Assembly (NCBI GenBank): GCA_004764695.1
Contig: SMSO01000031.1
Location: forward strand, 4,325,048 to 4,389,047
Length of the DNA: 64,000 bases
Origin: Schizochytrium sp. TIO01
Taxonomy: Eukaryota; Sar; Bigyra; Thraustochytrida; Thraustochytriidae
Direction: 5' to 3'
The translations under genes were made by a program, and so were the position numbers. Shown here piece by piece: positions 24,145 through 33,996 of this stretch. Within the stretch, counting starts at the first letter, position 1, and each line of letters starts with the position of its first letter. A model generated the notes under the pieces. That model made no database searches. It saw nothing but the letters and a program-made list of their open reading frames with translations, and was not told where the DNA came from.

Positions 24145-25463
24145 CACGTGTGGTCAGGAGTGAGTGTCTCTCAAGATCGAGTCGGCTTCCGATATCTCTT
24201 GCCTCAAATGGTCTCGTCTCGTGGGATCAGAAGATGACGGCTGAAGTGAACTCCAAAAAACGTGAACGCGAATTTCTAAAATTCGCCCCGCGACCGCAAT
24301 AGAGAAGAAGCCCTCAAATGCCAAAGGGCTTTTACAGGTGAAATATGGGCGAAGGTTTGATTCCCTAGCGACGAAAGGAAGGACCGCGACGAAAGCGGCG
24401 CTCCGTATCGCGCGAAGCCAGCCTGCTGATTGCTCTCGAGGGCCTCCAATCGTGGCTTCTGTAGAAGTTTGATTTACCCACATTGTACATGGCTCACTCG
24501 CCACATTAACCACTTCCTGGTGGTGGGCTTAATACACCCTATCTCCAGCTATGAGAAACTGGCGCTTCTGGTTTTTTCCCAGCTTTGGTCAATCTTGTTA
24601 TGTTGGTTATTAATTACTCAATCTCGCACTGGTTATGTACTGGGAGTGAAGAGATTGGATGCACAGAAATGAAATAATCCTTTGCGAAGATTGAGATGAG
24701 GCATGTAGAAGGATGCTTGCACAGGGAGGATGCAGCTGAGGTGTGAGGGTGCTAGTTTGTGCTTCATAGGTATGAGTTTATAGCGTCTATAGATATCTTG
24801 TTTTTTAATTAGCTTTTCCGTTTTGTATGGCGTTTGGGATATCTGATTTGAGACTAGCTCTGGAGCGAATTTGGGAGATTTTAAGGGTTGCCAAAGATGG
24901 AACGATGAGGAACTTGATGTGCTATGATAACGCACTTGAAATAGCGTGCGAACCAGTTGAAGTGGTAAAGAGGAGATACTCTTTATAGATACATCAAGAC
25001 ACCGGCTACTTGTGATTGTCCGAATAATATGCAAAGCTCATGTTCCAACCCAGATTTGCTAGCTTAGTTCCACAGTACTTGCGTATTTTTTTTCTTTCTC
25101 AGCAACCACAACTGCGTTGCACCATGCAAGGAACACCCTTGTGTAATTTCGATAGGAAACGCAATGCTTTGAGCTCCTCAGTTTCACTATCTCTTATAAA
25201 AACGCATCTAAGACCATCATTTAATCTGACGCAGGTCTGTATTTCACATTCTTCCCACCTGCAACTCCTATTCCGAATGCCATTGTTATCATAGAATCAT
25301 GGATTTACTTGGAGAATTGAGAAGCACCACGAGTGACATATATATTTTTTAAAGCACTAAAACTTTATTAGAAACAAGCAAATCTACAACAATCTCTCGA
25401 CAACCGCGGCGTGGGAGCGAAGCAGAGCACCTGAGAGCGTTCTGCAAAGGCTCTTGCAGTAGG
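24145..25463. promoter_or_regulatory. Divergent spacer between PRPF8 and BUB3
   Basis: This 1.3 kb stretch separates two diverging genes and should hold both promoters. Small frames on both strands (24154-24513, 24633-25034) have no recognisable content. A TATATATTTTTTAAA stretch lies near 25338, about 120 bases upstream of BUB3. The promoter role is inferred from orientation. Confidence 0.45.
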
Positions 25464-26435
25464 ATGGATCGTGCGCAGACGCTTTCGCACACGTTCAATG
25501 ACGGCGTGACAAGCGTGCAGTTCGCTGATGGTGACAGTCATCTCCTTGTCGCCTCCTGGGATGGCAGCGTGACGCTTCTGGACACGGACTTGGACAGGCT
25601 CTTGGGCAAGTATCATCACGCTTCGGGAGTTTTGGCGGCCGCCTTTGCATCGAGCGATTGCAAATCCGCCGTGAGTGGAGGCCTCGATCGCAAAGTTCTT
25701 TTGCACGAATTCGAAACTGAGATTCGAGACACGCTTGGATTCCATGAAGCACCTGTACGATGTGTTTCTGCTCTCAAACCCCTTAACCTTGTTGCTACAG
25801 GCAGCTGGGACTCAACTGTTCGAACTTGGGATGTGCGTCAAAAAGGCTCTGCAACAACTCTCAAGCAGCCCCACAAAGTCTTTGCAATGGATGCCGATGG
25901 TGATAGGCTTATCGTCGCGCATGCTGGCCTTTCTGTGCACATTTTTGATATGCGCAAACCTTCAGAACCTCTTCAGGAGAGAACACAATCCTTAGGATTT
26001 CAGACCCGCTGCACTCGCTTTCTTCCTGGAGGATCGTCGTTTGCTCTCGGCTGCACGGCTGGCCGCGTGGTTGTGGACTACCTTGAAGGTGATCGCGAGT
26101 CTTTTAAGTTTAAGTGCCACCGTGCGAATGATAAGATCTACCCTGTCAATGCAATCGCTCCCCATCCTGTGCATGGAACATTTGCAACTGGTGGAGGGGA
26201 CGGCAATGTGGCAATCTGGGACCCCGTAAATCACAAACGCGTCAGTCACTTTAAGTTTGACGAGACCATCGCGGCTCTGAATTTTAATTCATCTGGGTCA
26301 CGCCTTGCCATCGCAAAGTCATACACGTTTGAGAGTGGTGAAGATCTCGCTCGCCAATCCCGAAATTCAGTTCTCATCTTGCCAATTCAAGACTCTGAAG
26401 TAATGCCTCGTGTCAAGCGCCAGAAAACACATTGA
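25464..26435 (+). CDS. BUB3: Mitotic checkpoint WD40 protein BUB3
   Basis: A 323-residue seven-bladed WD40 propeller of the BUB3/RAE1 group. It binds the GLEBS motifs of BUB1 and BUBR1/MAD3 at kinetochores in the spindle checkpoint. Family hallmarks in order: LLVASWDGSVTLLD, AVSGGLDRKV, HEAPVRCVS, ATGSWDSTVRTWDVR, GDRLIVAHAG, QTRCTRF, FKCHRANDKIYPVNAI and ATGGGDGNVAIWDP, followed by a final blade with LAIAKSYTFE. The FKCHR...IYPVNAI block and the short inter-blade loops favour BUB3 over RAE1. It ends in a basic tail (RVKRQK). There is one frame and no intron. An AATAAA lies about 28 bases after the stop (26463), a likely polyadenylation signal. The length equals the human protein within a few residues. 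Confidence 0.93.
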   Translation: MDRAQTLSHTFNDGVTSVQFADGDSHLLVASWDGSVTLLDTDLDRLLGKYHHASGVLAAAFASSDCKSAVSGGLDRKVLLHEFETEIRDTLGFHEAPVRCVSALKPLNLVATGSWDSTVRTWDVRQKGSATTLKQPHKVFAMDADGDRLIVAHAGLSVHIFDMRKPSEPLQERTQSLGFQTRCTRFLPGGSSFALGCTAGRVVVDYLEGDRESFKFKCHRANDKIYPVNAIAPHPVHGTFATGGGDGNVAIWDPVNHKRVSHFKFDETIAALNFNSSGSRLAIAKSYTFESGEDLARQSRNSVLILPIQDSEVMPRVKRQKTH

Positions 26436-26801
26436 TTTTATTTTATTTTTATTTTCCAGCGACAATAAAGTGGTTTTTTCTACTTCACACTTAGCTTCTG
26501 ACCTAAAGATCTTGCAATGCCATGATGCGTCCTAATATTGCGCATTTACACGAAGAGTGAGAGATTGCGGCTACGAGAACTTCTCATTCACGTTGATACT
26601 TTTGTTTACCCCCACCCTCAAACTGCCACTATCTAAACAACGTAATCCACCTGATTCTGTACTAAATGTTGTATTTGCTGTTTCGAACCAGGTAGAACTA
26701 TCGCAACAAACAAATCCCCGACAAGATAAGAAAAGTCAAATGCTAAGTTTACATAAGTAATTATGAGTAAAGGAACGGTGCAACCTTCCCAATACGATGA
26801 T
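26436..26801. terminator. Short convergent 3' region
   Basis: A 366-base spacer separates the BUB3 stop (+) from the stop of the IQ/WW scaffold (-). An AATAAA at about 26463 serves BUB3 by position. The two transcripts may have overlapping 3' UTRs. No other feature is seen. Confidence 0.45.
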
Positions 26802-29695
26802 TTAATATTGGGCGTAGCCAGTTTGCTCATCGTACACTTCACCTTCATAGTATTCGTAAGGCTGTTCTTGACCATACTCACCATACTGCATCTGTGTGGT
26901 TCCTCCCAAAGGCTGCTGTTCAGTTTCCCAAACGCATTCCCCAGTATTATGGTTGTACATGTACCTTTGTCCAGTTGCGTCATCTGTATAAGTCTCCCAT
27001 TCGGAGCCACCAGCCGGAGCAGAGGCAGATACTTCATATCCATCTGCCTGGACACTAGCAAGCTCAGGAGGCATTTCCCTGTAGCAAATATTATCTTGTT
27101 AGTTCACAAAATCATAGAGCTGAATCAAATTTACATTTCTGCAGATGAATCACCTTGAGCATGATCACACTTCCACCCTAGAACGAAATATAATTTTTTC
27201 CCATTTTGTACTTACCAAGTTGTCGTACCTGTGAGTTGATCATACCAGTACGGATAACCAGAGTCTTCGTCAAAGAGTTCAATCCAATCCGCAGCAGGAG
27301 CTTCTGCCACTGATGCTGACTGAAAAGCTTGCTGAACTGGGTTTTGCTTTGGTCCACCGTCTTGAAACCACTCGAACGAATGCGACGCCAATGCTCCTTT
27401 CAAATGGATTGCGTCATAGCATTCGTCGCAATATATATCATCACACTCGTGGCAGCGACGAGTAGCTGCAACACCATCGCATTCAATGCACTTCAGTAAA
27501 TTTTTCTCCCGTTCTCGTTTAGCAACGATGACAGGATCCTCAATTACCCGACCATCAAGAAGTGCAAGCATACCATCTTTTTTCGTATAGCCATCTGGAG
27601 GAGGCTCGAAAAGAACTTGCTGGGTATAGAGGTTACGAAACACAAAATCATTAGAAGTGCTATCAAACTCTTCAACCCATGATCGAGCCCAAGAACACAT
27701 CTCCTCGAGGTATTCTTTGCGACGATCTGCAGCCTTTCTTCGACCCAACTTTCCTCGAAACAAGCTTTGAACTTTCTGTATTTGTAACTCATCCTGCTCC
27801 TGAGCAGCACGTTTTGCGTGGTTCTTTAATTGAAAAATTAATCGGCCACGATGACCACGGTAAATTGCTTGCAGGCGCAGCGCAGCACGTTCTTTAATGG
27901 CAAGCTCGGCAGCAAATTCTTTTCGACGCTCGGCCATTCTCTTGTACGCCAAGCGAGAGCGGTAAGCCCGTTGCACCATAATTGCTGCGCGTGTTTTGCG
28001 CTGGTGCACTCGCATTGCATCAGCCTTCCGTTTTGCAAGTTTTCTGCGTTGTAAGGCCTGCATTTTAGCTGCTGCGTTGTCTCTACGCGCTCGACGTAAA
28101 ATGTGATACGCCAATTGGCCTTGTCTTCGCCTCCATGCTGATTGAACTTTCAAGGCAGCGCGATTTTCAGCTTCAAGCCGAGCTTTGCGAGCTTCCATAC
28201 GTTTCCGAGCCAATCTGCCTCGAAATGCTGTTTGAGTCTTACGGGCCGCATTGAAAAGAATCTGTTCCTCACGTAGATTAGCTACTCGTTGTTTTGCATG
28301 ACGCCCACGAAACATGGTTTGAAGTTTAGCAGCAGCCGCATGCTGCTCTTTAAGCGTTTGCTGATACTTGAGATACTGAAACCGGAGTCGCCCCTGATAA
28401 CCCCTCCAGCAACGTTGGATCAATTGAGTTGCATTGGACATGGCAACAAATTCTTCATTGTTTCGTTCAAACTGAAAATTTCGGACCCATCTTCGCATTC
28501 TTGAGGTCAATCGCGCGCGCTGCAGACGTCCAATGATGTGAGCTAGTTTTCCTGCACCTTGCATCATCTGATATTTTAGATGTTTTGATTGAAGCCTCAA
28601 GTATTGCGAGTAATTGCTCCACAGTTGCAATGCTTCTGATATTCGTTTTCGATCGCGAGCTTCAAATACACTACTCATTTTAGAGACTGCCCAGCGTTGA
28701 ACGTATGCCTTGGATTTTGTGCCATGGACTACCTCTGGATATTGTCGTTGGAGAATCGCCATCTCATCATGAACAAGTGCTGTAAGCGATTGCACATTTT
28801 TAATGGAAGAGCTAAGTTCTTTTCGAAGAGCAGAAGCGCGGTCGCGTCTGCCACGACCTGGACGAGCGCGTTTTTTGACATTTGGTTTCCGGTTTTGCTC
28901 TGACTCTGGCTTTTGGTTCCCTTCATATGTTACTTCTATTCGTGTTGGTACCTCAACTCCCGGTTGCTTGCTCATAAGCGCTTCAAAGTAGCGTATTTCC
29001 TCCTCGGAGAGACCTAAGTGAGATTGGGCTTTAGCCCGCGTATTTATTTCAGCTTGCAAGCGCTCCTTCTCCTCATCAGTAGGCTCTTGAGGCAATGGAT
29101 TTGCAACTTGGCTTCCTTTTGCGACAGGAGGAAGCTGGAAAATAGGTAGCACATGTTTATCTTCGCGAAGCCCTGCTTCGAAAACAGGTTCCCCAGTGTT
29201 TGTAAGCGCTGGGAGAAGATTATGTGCTACGCCTAGTGGGGCGTTTTGTATTGATTCTGAAATTTGATTTTTAGATCTCAGCTGCTGAACACCATCTCCA
29301 TCCCCGGAATTGGTGAGAGCGCTAAGAACCTGATAATCGGCTGAATTTGCTAATTTTTCACGCAACCGTGCTCGAGTCGCTTCAAGCTGCTCCAACACTG
29401 CACGTTCTTCAGCCATCAAATCGTTTATTTGGTCAATGTCTCTCCTCTGCTTGCGTCCATCTCTCCTCTTACTACTACTAGTATGTGCCTCGCCATATCG
29501 TTTTGTGCCTTTTGCGATCGTACGGGATCGCTGCCTTCGTGGCTGTTTTCTGTTGTTGTTCCCATGAAATTTGCCAAAATTACTCGATGCAATCTGAGGT
29601 AAAAGTCCACTTTCTTCTTCACGCTCAGAATTGGCAACAGTGATGTTGTCCTTGCCGCTCACGCGATCACTCACAGTTGTGCCAAAGACGAACAT
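26802..29695 (-). CDS. IQ-repeat, B-box, double-WW scaffold protein (two exons)
   Basis: Exon 1 (29695-27216) and exon 2 (27078-26802) join in phase to encode 918 residues. The N-terminal 300 residues are basic and low in complexity, with a coiled-coil-like segment near residue 110. From about residue 415 to 650 there are about eight IQ motifs, for example LIQRCWRGYQGR, LQTMFRGRHAKQR, VQRAYRSRLAYKR and VQSLFRGKLGRRK, which should bind calmodulin or centrin. Next comes a B-box-like zinc module (CIECDGVAATRRCHEC...CDECYDAIH). Two WW domains follow; the first is split by the intron, with its second Trp codon shared between exons. The second WW (GSEWETYTDD...NHNTGECVWE) is followed by an acidic Tyr/Gln-rich tail. 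The architecture suggests a cytoskeletal or basal-body scaffold (inference). The start codon is uncertain because the frame stays open upstream without an ATG. Confidence 0.85.
27079..27215 (-). other. Spliceosomal intron, 137 nt
   Basis: On the minus strand the intron begins GTAAGT and ends TTGCTACAG, with ACTAAC about 20 bases before the acceptor. Removing it joins TG to G as TGG and completes the first WW domain (TTTWEMPPEL). This is the best supported intron in the window and defines the local splice consensus. Confidence 0.93.
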
Positions 29696-30466
29696 GACGC
29701 GACCACCCAAGACCTTTGAAACGCGGAAACCAAGGTCTAGAAAGCAGCTGCGGACTCTATTCAACGAGGCATGGACTGAACCCGCCCGATGGATGCTGAT
29801 TTCACTCCTGCGTACAGCTAAGCTGCCGCTCTTTTGCTCGTCGCGGTAGACTCTGGCGCAGAAATTTTGAACCAGACAATAAGGAAAGTGAACATAGAAA
29901 TGAAGAATATCCGTTGAGAGCTATCGTGCACGATATATTTGTAAATATAATTTTTTATGTCATAAGATTTTTGTTTTTGTTTAATTTTAATTAATTTAAA
30001 AATAATTAACTAGGTATCTCTCCAAGTTGGTACTAAGATCCTGGTTAGTACGAGTACAGAGCTCAAATGATTTTAAATTAAAAAGCTTTAACTTCCTTGC
30101 AAAAGTTCTTAATTCTTCTCAGACTACAACCGTGGTGCCTAGTACCTAGGTACCTCTTGTGTGACCAGAAAAGGTATCGTGTGAAGGCGAACATAGACAT
30201 TCAAGATATGAGAGATGCAGGATGTAAAAGTGCAAAAGGAGACAGCTTTGGACTAAGTCCTTCTTTCCTTTTTCAATTTTCTCATCACGACAAGATAAAT
30301 ATCTATCCAAAAAGACACCTGTTCGGGTGATTCAATTGTGTAGGGGAAGAGTTGAATGGATACCTCTTTCTCTAAGTTGAGCTTCCGATTTAGACTTGTC
30401 GGAATGTGTATAAGCCGAGTCTAGAAACAAGAAATGGATGTCAACATTTAAAGATAACTTTTTACC
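29696..30466. other. Intergenic region, AT-rich
   Basis: Between the start of the IQ/WW gene and the end of the GST gene. The part next to 29695 remains open in the IQ/WW frame without an ATG, so it is 5' UTR or part of a longer N-terminus. Very AT-rich at 29935-30010. A CCTAGGTACCT element lies near 30145. No gene is seen. Confidence 0.5.
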
Positions 30467-31154
30467 TTACATCTTCGAGCGTTGCTTATCAAGCATTTTC
30501 TTGAAAAAGCCAAAGACTTTATGAGTCTCCTGATGCTTAGGAAGCTTCTCCAGGCGCTGAATCCAGCTCTCAACAGCAGGGTACTTGGAGAAGTCGAAGA
30601 GGGCAAGGTTGTGGCTTGCACACTGACCAAGATCCTCGTAGCAGGCGATATCTGCAAGGGTAAGGGAGTCACCAACAAGAAAGTCCGCCGTGCTAAGCTG
30701 GTCATTCATAATTTGGCAGGCATTCTCAGCCTTGCGGATGTTCCCCTTGATTTCCACCTCGTTAAACTTAATATCTGGCCGGAAGTGAGGTCCAAAGACA
30801 CCAAAGGTAAGGACGCGCGTGTTGTGGTGATGCCAATGAAGCCACTGCTGAATCTTGGCACGCTTCACAATATCTTGAGAGGGGTAAAGATCCTCGAGTT
30901 TGTACTTTTCCGCAATGTACGTCAGGATGGCGTTGGACTCCCAGAGAATCATTCCATTTTCTGTATCCTCAATGGCCGGAACATTGCCTGTAGGCACCTT
31001 AGCGAGGTACGAGGCGCTTCTAGATCCGAGTGGTTTTTCATTCTTAGAGCCAGGCATTGTCTCTACCATTTCATACGGGATTTCCCTTCATCGCAAGAAG
31101 CCACATAATCGCGCGAGCAGGCTGGCTGCCAGCGACGCCGTAAAGCTTGAGCAT
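30467..31154 (-). CDS. Glutathione S-transferase-like protein (one +1 frame break)
   Basis: A cytosolic GST-fold enzyme expected to conjugate glutathione to electrophiles. The full protein of about 228 residues starts at the ATG at 31154 (LKLYGVAGSQPARAIMW), the beta1-alpha1 element with a Ser in the position used by theta-like enzymes. It continues to AMKGNP in that frame, which then stops (GTA TGA) right after a CCC at 31077-31079. The next frame picks up exactly at YEMVETMPG. It continues through the thioredoxin-fold end (KVPTGNVPAIED, WESNAILTYIAEKY: the cis-Pro and Glu-Ser glutathione-binding motifs) and the helical C-terminal domain (FLVGDSLTLADI). One extra base in the CCC run explains the break. 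The class is uncertain (theta or nu-like). Confidence 0.88.
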
Positions 31155-32226
31155 CTTGAGCAAGAGCAAGCGGCACTTCTGCAAGAGTCTTTACCTCCGA
31201 ACTTCTCCACCTCAGGCTGTTTCCCACTCAATGAGCTCCCGCGTTGGACGAAACGTGGAGGTCACGAGCCTCAATATCTCAGCTTGCTACTTTGATGTTG
31301 CGGTTTTGGTTCTTGACACAGCCAGCTAGATCTGAGTCGGCTTCGGTAAAACCTCTTTGATTAACACAATCTTCGCCACTAGTGTTTACGATAGATAGCA
31401 TTAATATCATCAATCCGCTCATGCCACCCCTCGAGGTCCCAAGTAAACTCGATACTACCAGTGTGAGGTGCGGGGTGGACTCGTTCCAGGATTCTACTTT
31501 ATTTAGGTCCAGTCATTGATATACTTTATACTGGGAACTATAAAATCCTTTCTCGCATGAATTCTGATAATTAGATAGCACCTCCACCTCCTCGGGCAGC
31601 TTCTCAAAACAATTTCCTACTAGTGTCCACTTCGAACCCAGACAATGGGTCCTACCCCTGCATCCTTTAGCCCCTTTAAAAAAATGAAAAACTACAATTA
31701 AAAGACCTATTTGGCGAAGGTTTTTGACCCTGGTGTTGCTTACATAAGTAGTAATGGGTTAGCGTCGCAGATATTGTTTACTGTATAGTGGAGTGCTTTT
31801 ATTTTATGCATGATAGTATTGATTGGCGGTGCTGAGTTGAGATTTCTAAATCTTTTTCTGCAGAATTCTCTCTTGGTACCACAGCAGTTGGAGCTAATTG
31901 ACGTATCAATTTTGATTACGTCCCATTTTGTATTATATGACTCCTTTCTTTGAGCGATGATTGGTGTTGAATTGATTGAATTTCATTTTAACGTTGGTTT
32001 TCAAGTTAATGTGTTATCATTCGTGGTTAGCTAGCTACCTTAAGTAATCTTCGTTGAGCCACTTAAATTCAATCTATCGCTCCCAAACCTTCTCCAGAGC
32101 GTCGCCGGAGCCTCGCGCTGGAGCCTTCCTTCTCGGTCATCTTCATTATTGTTTTCTTTGTCGAACTTCTCTCCTCTATCTTCAGTCCACGTTAGGCCTT
32201 CTCGGCTCGATCAATCTCACCCAAAG
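31155..32226. promoter_or_regulatory. Divergent spacer between GST and NUP43-like genes
   Basis: About 1.07 kb between two diverging starts, so it should contain both promoters. It is AT-rich in its middle (31680-32000). No open frame of interest and no clear core promoter motif were found. Confidence 0.45.
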
Positions 32227-33348
32227 ATGGCAATGGTACTTGCTGACGACGGCTTCGGCCATCCTGCTAATTCTGGAGCCCTTACTGTGTCGCCAGCTGG
32301 TGCAGAGGTCCCCACGAAGCCTCTATGGGAACATGTTGTTCCTGCAGCTACTTGCTGCAAGTTATTGCCTGGCAGTGCTCTCACGGGCTTGCCGGTGTCT
32401 CTTTGTGTTGGCACCTCCTCTGGTCGTCTTCAGATTTGGGGCGAAGACGACGCACAGCACATCGCGCAACACTCCATGAATGATTCCATTTCCTGCATCT
32501 CCGTGCTTACAGCACGCCAGGAACTACCTGTGATTGCCGCAGGTGATAACTCTGGCAACGTGGGCATGTTCAGGTTGCAGGCTTTAGGAGATGATGCCGA
32601 TGTTGGAGACATGGATGAGGATAGTGATGAGGGAGCAGATAGGAGTGGAGCATCGCAGCCGCTGGTAAATTTAGGACGATTAGATCTCTATGACTCGTGC
32701 ACTACAACGGTAGCAATGAACCCGTTCCGCTCAGGAGTTGCAGCATCAGGGTCTGAGGACGGTAGAATGAATATGCTATACCTTGGGGAGACTCTGCAGA
32801 CGGATGGCATTAGGTCAGAGGACTCAGCATGTGTCAATGACATTGTGTTCTGGACTCCAGATGCTATAGTAGTGGCTGGGTCCAACCCGGGTGGTTTACT
32901 CCGCACCTGGGATGCGCGTGCTCCGGACTCCATGCAGGTCCTGCCGGGGGCGGTGGGTGCAAACGCACGAATGACATCATTGGCTGTGCACCCAAGCGTG
33001 CCGTACCAGCTTGCATGTGGTGATGATGCAGGTGGCATTTCCCTTTGGGATCTTCGCACAGGGCGCTGCGCAGGGCGTCATGTGACACATCAAGAGACTG
33101 TAACAAGCCTTGTCTATCATCCTGACCGCCCACAGGTCCTACTCAGCGCATCCGATGATGGCATGGTGCGCGCTTTGAACACCCACTTTCCCAGAGAGAG
33201 CATGCAGGCCCCGCTGTATTCGTTTAATGGTCTTGCATGCACAGGGATTGATGTTTGCGGCGACGAACTGTCTGGTCCTCTGCTCATGGCTGCCGGGGAG
33301 AATGAGACTGTAACTCTTACACCACTCTACCAGATTCTGAGAATGTAA
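32227..33348 (+). CDS. NUP43-like WD40 nucleoporin
   Basis: A WD40 propeller of 373 residues starting at the ATG at 32227 (MAMVLADDG); the frame extends upstream without another ATG. Recognisable blades: SLCVGTSSGRLQIWGED, VIAAGDNSGNVGMF, GVAASGSEDGRMNML, DAIVVAGSNPGGLLRTWDAR, QLACGDDAGGISLWDLRTGR and QVLLSASDDGMVRAL. An acidic insert (about residues 125-145, DDADVGDMDEDSDEGAD) splits the first part. The spacing of the blades and the LLRTWD...HPSVPYQLACGDDAGGISLWD pair resemble NUP43, the Y-complex subunit of the nuclear pore. Other small WD proteins, such as WDR-type adaptors, are possible. There is one frame and no intron. It diverges from the GST gene. Confidence 0.72.
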   Translation: MAMVLADDGFGHPANSGALTVSPAGAEVPTKPLWEHVVPAATCCKLLPGSALTGLPVSLCVGTSSGRLQIWGEDDAQHIAQHSMNDSISCISVLTARQELPVIAAGDNSGNVGMFRLQALGDDADVGDMDEDSDEGADRSGASQPLVNLGRLDLYDSCTTTVAMNPFRSGVAASGSEDGRMNMLYLGETLQTDGIRSEDSACVNDIVFWTPDAIVVAGSNPGGLLRTWDARAPDSMQVLPGAVGANARMTSLAVHPSVPYQLACGDDAGGISLWDLRTGRCAGRHVTHQETVTSLVYHPDRPQVLLSASDDGMVRALNTHFPRESMQAPLYSFNGLACTGIDVCGDELSGPLLMAAGENETVTLTPLYQILRM

Positions 33349-33996
33349 CAAACACGATGACTATTTTGAAAGGGACTACTGTGAACAAGTATATCAATTT
33401 ATGCTGCTCCTCTAGGTTGTTCAATCTCTTGTTATTTTTTACGTTTCTATGCCTCTTCTTGGACGTCTTTCCTCATTTTTATGGCCCATGGCTAGTTGCT
33501 TAGTTATAGCACAATACCACGTATGGCTTACACATCTAGGCTGTACCTTGCCGGAAAACGAGATAGTACAAGTTTTCCTATGAGAAGTGCAGAAGGGCTG
33601 GATCTGATGGAAACTTGAGCATCTTGGCATGAAATCTTTATGTCATGAAAATAACAAGAACTACTTACAAGATTTATATAATAACTCTGAGAAGTAAGGC
33701 ATGGCATAGCAAGCCACATATAATAACGAAGATGACTTGACTTTTTTCAAGATAAGAAAAACATATATGTACGTTTGAGTTGTATTTATATTTATGCTGG
33801 AGCATTACATCCATTTACATTTGGCTCAGCTATTAACCACGTAGAATGCAACTCTTAAATTATACATTTGAGGTGAGCGACTAATCAGAATAACCACCAC
33901 TTCTTAATTTTTCAAATAAAATTACAGTAAACTCCAAGGCTAATAGGCATCATGGGTTTTGTAGTACATCAATGATTGACTCAACAGAATACAGCA
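33349..33996. other. Convergent intergenic region
   Basis: Spacer between the NUP43-like gene (+) and the seven-helix protein gene (-). AT-rich, no gene seen. It should hold both 3' UTRs. Confidence 0.5.

Noticed and set aside
24154-24513. 119-codon minus-strand frame upstream of PRPF8
   Set aside because: No motif, overlaps the likely promoter and 5' UTR; could not be supported.
30482-31108. 208-codon plus-strand frame
   Set aside because: Antisense to the GST gene and without a family signature.
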